Assembly (NCBI GenBank): GCA_023437745.1
Contig: JAEZFI010000277.1
Span: forward strand, 1 to 19,165
Reading direction: 5' to 3'
Source: Actinomycetes bacterium
GTDB taxonomy: Bacteria; Actinomycetota; Acidimicrobiia; Acidimicrobiales; Microtrichaceae
Length of the DNA: 19,165 bases
A program made the translations under genes and the position numbers. The notes beneath the pieces are model-generated. The model saw nothing but the letters and a program-made list of their open reading frames with translations. It ran no database searches and was not told where the DNA came from. How positions within the stretch are numbered: position 1 is the stretch's first letter; each line of letters opens with the position of its first letter. This document shows, one piece after another, positions 13,034 through 19,165 of the stretch.

Positions 13034-14911
13034 TCAGGCGGGTGTCTCGCGGGTGTTGCCGACCCACGATCGGTGCAGCTCGGCGTACCGTCCGCCGTCC
13101 TGCACGAGGTCGGCATGGGCACCGAACTCCACCAGCTCGCCCTCGTCGAACACCGCCACCAGGTCGGCCGCCTCCGCCGTCGAGAGGCGGTGGGCGACGC
13201 TCACCGTCGTGCGGCCCTCCGCGAGGCGGACGAGCGCTTCGCTGAGCGCGCGCTCCGTCTCGGGATCGACGGCGGACGTGGCCTCGTCGAGGATGAGGAG
13301 CCCGGCGTCCGAGAGCTGCGCTCGGGCGAGTGCGACGAGCTGACGCTCGCCCACGGAGAGGTTCTCGCCCCGCTCACCCACTGCGGTGTGGATCCCGTCG
13401 GCCATGCCGTCGATCCACCAGCCGAGCCCCAGCGCCCCGAATGCGTCGGCGATCTCGTCGTCGGTCGCATCGGGACGACCGGCCCGCACGTTCTCCGCCA
13501 CCGTCGCGTCGAACAGGAACCCGTCCTGGGGGACCAGGCGGATCCGTTGCGAGCGACTGTGCGGCGCGACCTCGCGGAGGTCGACACCTCCCACCTCGAT
13601 CACGCCGGCGTCGGGATCCGCGAGGCGGCACATCAGCTTGGACAGGGTCGTCTTGCCGGACCCCGTCTCGCCCACGATCGCCACGCTCGTCCCCGCCGGG
13701 ATCTCGAGGTCCACCGCGTGGAGCACCCGTTCGCCCGGCACGTAGGAGAAGTCGACGCCGCGCACCGAGACCCCGAGTGGGCCGGCCGGCAGGGGCCGTC
13801 CCGGATCCGGCTCGACGACGTCCACCGGTTCGTCCAGCAGGTCGAGCACCTTGCGCCACCCCGCCAGCGCGGTCTGCGTCTGGTCCAGCACCTCGCCGAT
13901 CTCACCGATCGGGGTGAGCAGCACGTTCGCCAGGAAGACGCAGGCCACCACCGTGCCGGCGCTGAGCCCCCAGCCCGGACCCCACCACGCCCCCACGCCG
14001 ACCACCACACCGATGGCCACGGCGCCCACGAGGTCGGACAGCGCGAACAGCATCGAGAAGAACTTCGCGGCCCGCATGTTCGCCCGGTACTGCGCGTCGA
14101 TCGCGTCGTGCGCCCGCCGCCGGATGCGCGGCTGCATGCCGTAGGCCCGGATGACCGATGCGCCCATCACCGACTCGGAGATCTCGGTCTGGGTCTGGGC
14201 GACGGCGACCCGCTGCTGGTCGTAGGCGCGCAGCTGGCGACGCTGCAGGGACCGCATCAGCGGGAAGACCGGCACGAAGACCAGCGCGGTGACCACGGCG
14301 AGCTGCCACGCGTAGAACGCCATCACGACGAGGGTGACGACGACGATCGTGCTGTTCACGATCCACGACATCGCGCCCCATTGGGCGAACTGCGCGAGCG
14401 TCTCGATGTCGCTGGTGACGCGGGTGACCAGCACGCCGCGCTTGGACTCGTTGTGGTGGGCGAGGGACAGCTCGTGCACGTGGCCGAAGAGGCGGACGCG
14501 CAGCCCGTAGAGCGAGTTCTGTGCGCTGCGCACGAGCCGGAGGTAGGTCAGCCGGTTGAGCAGCATGACGACGAGCACCGCCACCGCCGCCACCGCGCAC
14601 GTGCGGTACACGTCGTCGGCGTGGAACCCGTCGGCCACGCCGTGGTCGATGATCTGACGCATCGCGATCGGCACGATCAGCTTGCCGGTGGCTGCGACGA
14701 AGGCGAGGCCGAGGGAGGACTTCACCCCGGCGCGCAGCTCGGGGGTGGCGGCCAGCCCACGGCGCAGGATCGCCATGGCGCCCTCGGTCGCCCGATCGGC
14801 GCTCGCGTGGTCGGGGCCGAGCGCCGCGTCCGGCGGCACCGCGAGCTCCAGCGACTCGACCGGTTCGACGGGCGCCAGGGGATCGACGGGCTCGACGGGG
14901 TCCGTGATCAT
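13034..14911 (-). CDS. ABC exporter half-transporter, subunit with canonical Walker B and degenerate signature
   Basis: The 625-residue protein fuses a six-helix transmembrane domain (about 60-335) to a nucleotide-binding domain. An acidic, proline-rich N-terminal tail of about 45 residues (MITDPVEPVDPLAPVEP...) is unusual. NBD motifs are Walker A GETGSGKTT with Lys420, Q-loop VPQDGFLF, signature LSVGE at 518-522 in place of LSGGQ, Walker B LLILDE with the catalytic Glu543, and H-loop SVAHRLST. The start ATG 14911 overlaps the upstream subunit's stop by 4 bases (ATGA), so the two are made together and most likely form a heterodimer. The substrate, possibly a drug, lipid or peptide, cannot be told. 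The frame stays open upstream to 15286, but only as an overlap with the other subunit. Confidence 0.92.
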   Translation of the reverse strand: MITDPVEPVDPLAPVEPVESLELAVPPDAALGPDHASADRATEGAMAILRRGLAATPELRAGVKSSLGLAFVAATGKLIVPIAMRQIIDHGVADGFHADDVYRTCAVAAVAVLVVMLLNRLTYLRLVRSAQNSLYGLRVRLFGHVHELSLAHHNESKRGVLVTRVTSDIETLAQFAQWGAMSWIVNSTIVVVTLVVMAFYAWQLAVVTALVFVPVFPLMRSLQRRQLRAYDQQRVAVAQTQTEISESVMGASVIRAYGMQPRIRRRAHDAIDAQYRANMRAAKFFSMLFALSDLVGAVAIGVVVGVGAWWGPGWGLSAGTVVACVFLANVLLTPIGEIGEVLDQTQTALAGWRKVLDLLDEPVDVVEPDPGRPLPAGPLGVSVRGVDFSYVPGERVLHAVDLEIPAGTSVAIVGETGSGKTTLSKLMCRLADPDAGVIEVGGVDLREVAPHSRSQRIRLVPQDGFLFDATVAENVRAGRPDATDDEIADAFGALGLGWWIDGMADGIHTAVGERGENLSVGERQLVALARAQLSDAGLLILDEATSAVDPETERALSEALVRLAEGRTTVSVAHRLSTAEAADLVAVFDEGELVEFGAHADLVQDGGRYAELHRSWVGNTRETPA

Positions 14912-16686
14912 CCCGCCACCTCGACGTCCCGGGCGGCGTCGCCCGCGGTCGTGTCGTACGCGGTGACGAGCGAGTGGTACTCGGGGACGGCGAGGAGGTC
15001 CTCGTGGCGACCCTGCGCCCGGACCCGGCCGTCGGCCAGGAACACCACCCGATCGGCGAGGCGGATGGTGGAGAGGCGGTGCGCCACCACGAGGAGCGTG
15101 GCGTCGCGGTGCCCGCCGGCGCGGAGGCCCGCGAGGATCATCGCCTCGATCATCGGGTCGACCGCCGACGTGGCGTCGTCGAGGACGAGGACGCGCGGCC
15201 GCCGGGCGAGCGCCCGGGCCAGTGCGACACGCTGGCGTTGGCCGCCCGACAACGTGACGCCACGTTCCCCGAGCACCGTCTCCCATCCGTGCGGGAGGGC
15301 GGGAAGGAAGCGCGTGACCTGCGAGACGCGGGCGGCGTCGTCCACGTCCACGTCGGCGCCGAGGGACACGTTGGCCTCCACCGACTCGGCGAAGAGGAAC
15401 GACTCCTGGAACACGAGCGACACGGCGGCGCGGATCTCGTCGGGGTGGAGCACCGCGGTGTCGATGCCACCCAGGTGCACGGTGCCGCTGTCGGGTTCCA
15501 TCAGGCGGATCAGGAGCGAGGCCAGCGTCGACTTCCCCGCGCCCGTGGCACCGACGAGCGCCACCGTCTCGCCCGGCTCCACGTCGAAGGACACGCCGTC
15601 GAGCACGCGCTCGCCGTCGAGGTAGCCGTAGCGGAGGTCCCGGACCTGCAGGCCCAGCGGCCCGGCGGGCAGCGTCGGACCTCCCTCGGGTGCGCCGGCG
15701 GCGTCCGGCTCCGCCACGACCTCGTCGATGCGCTCGACCGAGACCACCGCGCGGGGCATCTCCTGGAGGAAGAAGCCGAACACCCGCATCGGGAAGCCCA
15801 GGATGCTGAAGAGCAGCGCCGCGTTCACGAGGTCGCCGGGCGTGACCGCCCCGGCATCGACCCGCCAGCCGCCGACCACGAACAGGAGCAGCGTGCCGAG
15901 GCTGGGCAGCGTGTCGAGCACCGGATCGAACGTGGCCCGGAGGCGCCCGACCTCGAGCGCCGACTCCCGCAGCGAGCCGGCGACCTTCGCGAACCGCTCG
16001 GTCTCCGCCTCGGCGAGCCCCAGGGTCTTCACCACGAGCGCCCCGTCGAAGCTCTCGTGGGCCACCGACGACACCTCGCCCAGCCGCTGCTGCACCTCGG
16101 TGACCGGCCGGTGCACCCGGGCCGTGTAGATCCGGTTGATGACGGTGAGCGCCGGGAAGAGGACGAGCGCGACGACGGCGAACGTCCAGTCGACCATCGC
16201 CAGGCTGATGAGGGCGAACACGACGAGCGCGAAGACCCCGATCGAGAACGGCAGGGGCTTGATCGACGTCGTGGTGCCGATGACGTCGGCGTCGGCATGG
16301 GCCAGCAGCTCGCCGGTGGGCTTGCGGTGGTGGTACTCGAGCGGGACGGTCAGGTACTTGTCGATGACCTCGGTGCGCAACGTGGTCTGCATGCGCGCCT
16401 CGACCATGGCCGCGTAGTACCGGCGCACCAGGATCGAGAGGCCCCGCAGCAGTCCGATCCCCACGACGAGGACCACCCCGCCCACGACCGTGCCACCGTC
16501 GACGCCGCCCGAGAACGCGGGGGTGATGAGGTCGTCCGTGACGGCGCCGAGCGCGCGCGGCACCCCGACCGCGGCGGCGGAGAACATCGCGGCACCGACC
16601 ACCGAGATCGCGAAGGGCCCCGGGTGCGTGCGCATGAACCGCCAGATCAGGCGGGCAGCACGTCGATAGAGATCCGTCTCGCCCAC
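14908..16686 (-). CDS. ABC exporter half-transporter, subunit with non-canonical Walker B
   Basis: This 592-residue TMD-NBD protein is the partner of the downstream subunit. The transmembrane region spans about 20-300, and HHRKPTGELLAHADADV is a typical exporter intracellular-loop block. NBD motifs are Walker A GATGAGKST with Lys385, Q-loop VFQESFLF, an intact signature LSGGQRQRVALARAL, Walker B VLVLDDATSAVD with Asp504 where the catalytic Glu is expected, and H-loop VAHRLST. The Glu-to-Asp change is the mark of the degenerate site in heterodimeric exporters such as TM287/288 and BmrCD. GTG 16686 is chosen because GGAGG (16695-16699) lies 8 bases upstream; the open frame continues to 16788 without support. 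The gene is divergent from the MFS gene. Confidence 0.92.
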   Translation of the reverse strand: MGETDLYRRAARLIWRFMRTHPGPFAISVVGAAMFSAAAVGVPRALGAVTDDLITPAFSGGVDGGTVVGGVVLVVGIGLLRGLSILVRRYYAAMVEARMQTTLRTEVIDKYLTVPLEYHHRKPTGELLAHADADVIGTTTSIKPLPFSIGVFALVVFALISLAMVDWTFAVVALVLFPALTVINRIYTARVHRPVTEVQQRLGEVSSVAHESFDGALVVKTLGLAEAETERFAKVAGSLRESALEVGRLRATFDPVLDTLPSLGTLLLFVVGGWRVDAGAVTPGDLVNAALLFSILGFPMRVFGFFLQEMPRAVVSVERIDEVVAEPDAAGAPEGGPTLPAGPLGLQVRDLRYGYLDGERVLDGVSFDVEPGETVALVGATGAGKSTLASLLIRLMEPDSGTVHLGGIDTAVLHPDEIRAAVSLVFQESFLFAESVEANVSLGADVDVDDAARVSQVTRFLPALPHGWETVLGERGVTLSGGQRQRVALARALARRPRVLVLDDATSAVDPMIEAMILAGLRAGGHRDATLLVVAHRLSTIRLADRVVFLADGRVRAQGRHEDLLAVPEYHSLVTAYDTTAGDAARDVEVAG

Positions 16687-16694
16687 CCGTCGCG

Positions 16695-16720
16695 CCTCCG
16701 ATGACAGCCGGATCAACCTA
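16695..16720 (-). promoter_or_regulatory. Promoter -10 and ribosome site of the ABC exporter operon
   Basis: On the minus strand a TAGGTT -10 box (16715-16720) is followed by GGAGG (16695-16699), 8 bases before GTG 16686. Transcription would start near 16708, giving a leader of about 22 bases. A -35 is uncertain (TTGGTC at 16740-16745 with a 19-base spacer). Confidence 0.4.
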
Positions 16721-16811
16721 CCGACGATCCGCCCGAACCGACCAACGAGATCGGACGGCGTGGCGTGCGTCACGGGGCGGAGGGGCACCGGAAGGTTTCG
16801 CTACACAGCTG

Positions 16812-16840
16812 TTGCGCATCCATCCCTCGGTCAGTAGACA
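16812..16840 (+). promoter_or_regulatory. Promoter of the MFS-TetR operon
   Basis: TTGCGC (16812-16817) and TAGACA (16835-16840) are separated by 17 bases and lie about 40 bases before the MFS start. The -10 is inside an inverted repeat. The 8-base palindrome ACAGCTGT (16805-16812) touches the -35. Confidence 0.45.
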
Positions 16841-16851
16841 CTCCGACCGAG
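16826..16851. promoter_or_regulatory. Probable TetR-type operator over the MFS promoter
   Basis: CTCGGTC (16826-16832) and GACCGAG (16845-16851) are perfect 7-base arms with a 12-base centre that covers the -10 box. The size and place fit an operator for the TetR protein encoded at the end of the same operon, giving negative autoregulation released by a transported compound. Which regulator binds is inferred from linkage. Confidence 0.45.
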
Positions 16852-16879
16852 CACCTCCCCCCGTCGATCGGACGAGCCC

Positions 16880-18553
16880 ATGAGCCCGACCTCCCCCACG
16901 CCGCCGCCCGGCACCGCCACCGACACCTTCGGCATCCCGCCGGACGTCTACGAGCGCCGCAAGCAGATCCTGGCGGTCCTCTGCATCAGCCTCGTCCTCA
17001 TCGTCGTCGCCGTCAGCTCGCTGAACGTCGCGATCCCCACCATCCAGCAGGAGCTAGGGGCGTCGAGCACGGAGCTGCAGTGGATCATCGACGCCTACGC
17101 CCTCGTGTTCGCCGGGTTCCTCCTGCCGGCCGGCGCGCTCGGCGACCGGTTCGGCCGGAAGGGCGCACTGCAGGTCGGCCTCGTGATCTTCGGCATCTGC
17201 GCGGTGGTGGCGAGCTTCTCGTCGTCGCCGGCGCAGCTCATCGCGTCACGGGCCGTCATGGGGCTGGGCGCAGCGCTGGTCATGCCGGCCACCCTGTCGA
17301 TCATCCAGAGCTCGTTCCCGCCGCACGAGCGGGCCAAGGCCGTCGCCACCTGGGCCGGCCTGGCCGGCGCCGGAGGAGCGATCGGCCCGCTGCTGTCGGG
17401 GCTGATGCTCAAGTGGTTCTGGTGGGGCTCGGTGTTCTTCATCAACCTTCCCCTCGTGGCCGCGCTGCTCTACCTGTGCTGGCGGATCGTGCCGACCTCG
17501 AAGGACCCCCACGGACACCCGCTCGACCCCATCGGCTCGGTGTTCTCCGTCATCGGCCTCGTGGCGCTGGTCTTCGGCATCATCGAGGGTCCCGAGTGGG
17601 GCTGGACCAGCGGCGGGACGCTCCTCGCATTCGGTCTGGCGGCGGTGTTCCTCGTCGCCTTCGTCGGCTGGGAGCTGCGGGCCGAGCACCCCACACTCGA
17701 CCCGCGCCTGTTCCGGTTCCGAGGTTTCGGCATGGGCAGTGCCAGCATCACCACGATCTTCTTCTGCATGTTCGGGATGTTCTTCATCGCCTCCCAGTTC
17801 CTGCAGTACGTGAAGGGCTACAGCCCCCTGCACGCCGGGTTGGCCACGATGCCCAGCGCCCTGATGATGATCGTGGTCTCGCCCCGGAGCCCACGGATCA
17901 CGGCGGCGTTCGGCGTGCGCAAGACGATGCGCGTGGGCTTCGTCCTGGCGGCGATCGGCCTCGTCGGGATGGGGACGCTCGACGCGCACTCGAGCTACTG
18001 GCACTTCCTGGCGTCCCTGATCGTGCTGGCGTCGGGCATCGCGCTCGTGATGCCGCCGTCCACCACGGCGATCATCGGTTCGCTCCCGCTGTCCAAGGCG
18101 GGCGTCGGCTCGGCGGTCAACGACGTGACACGCGAGGTCGGCGGCGCGGTCGGCATCGCCGTGCTGGGGTCGGTGCTCAACAGCTTCTACCGGTCGCGGT
18201 TCGACCTGACCGACGTGCAGGCGCTCATCCCGCCGGCGATGGCCGACCGGTTCGCCCCCGCAGGCCACGCCGCCTCCGAGGGGATCGGGCCGGCCGTGCA
18301 CGTCGCCCGCGAGCTCCGCAACGCGACGGCCGACCACCCCGCGCTGCCCGCCGTGGCCGACGGCATCACCAGTGCGGCTCGCGACGCCTTCATGTCGGGG
18401 ACCAGCGCCGCGTTCTTCGTGGCGGCCGGTGTGGCCGCCGTGTTCGGCCTCATCACGTCGTCCCGCATCCCCGACGAGCCGGCGACGCCCGGCGGGGCGC
18501 ACACCGGCGGCAGCCACGCGGGCGACGCGCATCCCGAGGGCGCCCGCCCGTGA
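16880..18553 (+). CDS. MFS multidrug transporter, DHA2 (EmrB/QacA-like, 14-helix) family
   Basis: The 557-residue drug:proton antiporter sits in the cytoplasmic membrane. Family marks are NVAIPTIQQELGAS and LQWIIDAYALVFAGFLLPAGALGDRFGRK (helix 1 and motif A), RAVMGLGAALVMPATLSI (motif B region with Arg), WAGLAGAGGAIGPLLSG (antiporter motif C) and SAVNDVTREVGGAVGIAVLGS near the DHA2-specific C-terminal helices. About 14 hydrophobic segments fit DHA2. The tail (about 535-557) is Gly/His-rich, with HTGGSHAGDAHPEG. ATG 16880 has a weak GGACGAG ribosome site. The stop overlaps the TetR gene start by 4 bases (GTGA), so the regulator is translated with the pump. The substrate is unknown. Confidence 0.95.
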   Translation: MSPTSPTPPPGTATDTFGIPPDVYERRKQILAVLCISLVLIVVAVSSLNVAIPTIQQELGASSTELQWIIDAYALVFAGFLLPAGALGDRFGRKGALQVGLVIFGICAVVASFSSSPAQLIASRAVMGLGAALVMPATLSIIQSSFPPHERAKAVATWAGLAGAGGAIGPLLSGLMLKWFWWGSVFFINLPLVAALLYLCWRIVPTSKDPHGHPLDPIGSVFSVIGLVALVFGIIEGPEWGWTSGGTLLAFGLAAVFLVAFVGWELRAEHPTLDPRLFRFRGFGMGSASITTIFFCMFGMFFIASQFLQYVKGYSPLHAGLATMPSALMMIVVSPRSPRITAAFGVRKTMRVGFVLAAIGLVGMGTLDAHSSYWHFLASLIVLASGIALVMPPSTTAIIGSLPLSKAGVGSAVNDVTREVGGAVGIAVLGSVLNSFYRSRFDLTDVQALIPPAMADRFAPAGHAASEGIGPAVHVARELRNATADHPALPAVADGITSAARDAFMSGTSAAFFVAAGVAAVFGLITSSRIPDEPATPGGAHTGGSHAGDAHPEGARP

Positions 18554-19107
18554 CGGCCGCCGGACGGCTCGACCCACGAGTCGCGCGCACCCGCGACGCC
18601 GTCCTCGACGCCACCTTCGACCTCCTCGCCGAGGGCGGCTACGGCGCCGTCACGGTGGACGGCGTGTCGAAGCTGAGCGGCGTCGCCCGCACCACCATCT
18701 ACCGCCACTGGCCATCCGTCCCGCAGATGGTGACCGAGGCGATGGACTGCCTCCGGCCCACCGGGCAGCTGCACCCCACTGGTGATCCTCGCCGGGACCT
18801 CCGCAACGTCCTCCTCGGCATCGGGCACCCTGACGACGCCCGCTGGCGCCGCGTGCTCCCGTCGATCGTGGAGGGCGCCGCCCGCGACCCGGTCCTGTCG
18901 GCGCTCCGACGCGAGTTCATCTCGCACCGACGAGCGATCACGCAGGAGCTCATCGCACAGGTGCGGACCGAGGGGGACACCCGCGACCTCGGCCTCCTGA
19001 ACGACCTGCTGGTCGGCCCGATCTTCTACCGGTTGCTCATGAGCGGCGACCGCGTCGACGAGGCGTTCGTCGACGCGCTGCTCGCGCAGGTCCTCGGCGC
19101 CGGTTGA
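18550..19107 (+). CDS. TetR/AcrR family transcriptional regulator
   Basis: The 185-residue regulator has an N-terminal helix-turn-helix at about 15-56 (RDAVLDATFDLLAEGGYGAVTV..., then SKLSGVARTTIYRHW). TTIYRHW is the recognition-helix signature of the family. The C-terminal part is helical and should bind the inducer and form the dimer; it resembles the TetR_C_11/16-type ligand domains, though I cannot assign one. The start GTG 18550 overlaps the MFS stop; the frame upstream is open but lies within the MFS gene. Probable target: the inverted repeat at 16826-16851 on the MFS promoter, making this a self-limiting efflux operon. The gene is complete, with TGA at 19105-19107. Confidence 0.93.
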   Translation: MTAAGRLDPRVARTRDAVLDATFDLLAEGGYGAVTVDGVSKLSGVARTTIYRHWPSVPQMVTEAMDCLRPTGQLHPTGDPRRDLRNVLLGIGHPDDARWRRVLPSIVEGAARDPVLSALRREFISHRRAITQELIAQVRTEGDTRDLGLLNDLLVGPIFYRLLMSGDRVDEAFVDALLAQVLGAG

Positions 19108-19109
19108 CC

Positions 19110-19149
19110 GGCGCCCCCCCACCCCCCCCCCCGGGGGGGGGGGGGCGCC
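19110..19149. repeat. Poly-C/poly-G inverted repeat at the window's right end
   Basis: Seven C, an A and eleven C (19114-19132) are followed at once by thirteen G (19133-19145), flanked by GGCGCC and GGCGCC-like ends. It could fold as a hairpin after the TetR gene and pass for a terminator, but together with the poly-C left end it looks more like an assembly-end artefact. Confidence 0.6.
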
Positions 19150-19165
19150 GCGGCCCACGGCCGGG

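Noticed and set aside
10327..13245. Open frame of 972 codons on the plus strand across mdh and the GGDEF gene
   Set aside because: It lies antisense to two well-supported genes, is low-complexity Arg/Asp/His-rich and has no recognisable motif.
13073..16704. Long plus-strand open frames opposite the ABC exporter genes
   Set aside because: They are antisense shadows of the two TMD-NBD genes, with charged low-complexity translations.
19110..19149. C-rich/G-rich hairpin as the terminator of the MFS-TetR operon
   Set aside because: The homopolymer composition and the matching poly-C left end make an assembly artefact more likely, so I did not call a terminator.

Overview
The window is a 19,165-base, very GC-rich stretch with strong C/G preference at third codon positions. 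It looks like a high-GC actinobacterium. I would guess the Acidimicrobiia, from the leaderless-type promoters, the SdhCAB gene order with a di-heme b558-type cytochrome, the AttH-like and SCP2-like proteins and the style of the MFS/TetR pair, but no 16S rRNA or other marker settles this. Both ends run into homopolymeric C or G tracts, which suggests that the window is a whole metagenomic or draft contig with low-quality termini. I saw no tRNA, rRNA, CRISPR array, insertion sequence or phage gene.

Layout. (1) 72-2958, plus strand: a glycoside hydrolase family 2 protein whose usual acid/base glutamate is replaced, followed 25 bases later by a histidine phosphatase. (2) 3031-6597, plus strand: an sdhC-sdhA-sdhB operon for menaquinone-linked succinate dehydrogenase, with a clear promoter and a hairpin after it. 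(3) 6692-9130, minus strand: a tight three-gene operon with a stand-alone PEP-utilising (phosphohistidine swivelling) domain protein, an unrecognised 389-residue protein and an AttH/CrtC-like lipocalin-fold protein. (4) 9230-10453, plus strand: an SCP2-like small protein and a divergent Fpg/Nei family DNA glycosylase, each with a -10 box placed for leaderless translation. (5) 10519-12834, minus strand: malate dehydrogenase and a membrane-bound GGDEF diguanylate cyclase. (6) 13034-16686, minus strand: two overlapping genes for a heterodimeric ABC exporter with one degenerate ATP site. (7) 16880-19107, plus strand: a DHA2-type (14-helix) MFS drug transporter overlapping a TetR regulator. A probable operator sits on the MFS promoter.

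How the genes work together. SdhCAB and Mdh are neighbouring steps of the TCA cycle, and SdhCAB also feeds the respiratory chain. The ABC pair and the MFS/TetR pair form a divergent export island, and the TetR protein probably represses its own operon. The region with the least established function is the three-gene operon at 6692-9130. It carries a phosphoryl-carrier domain without the ATP-grasp and PEP/pyruvate domains that normally accompany it.
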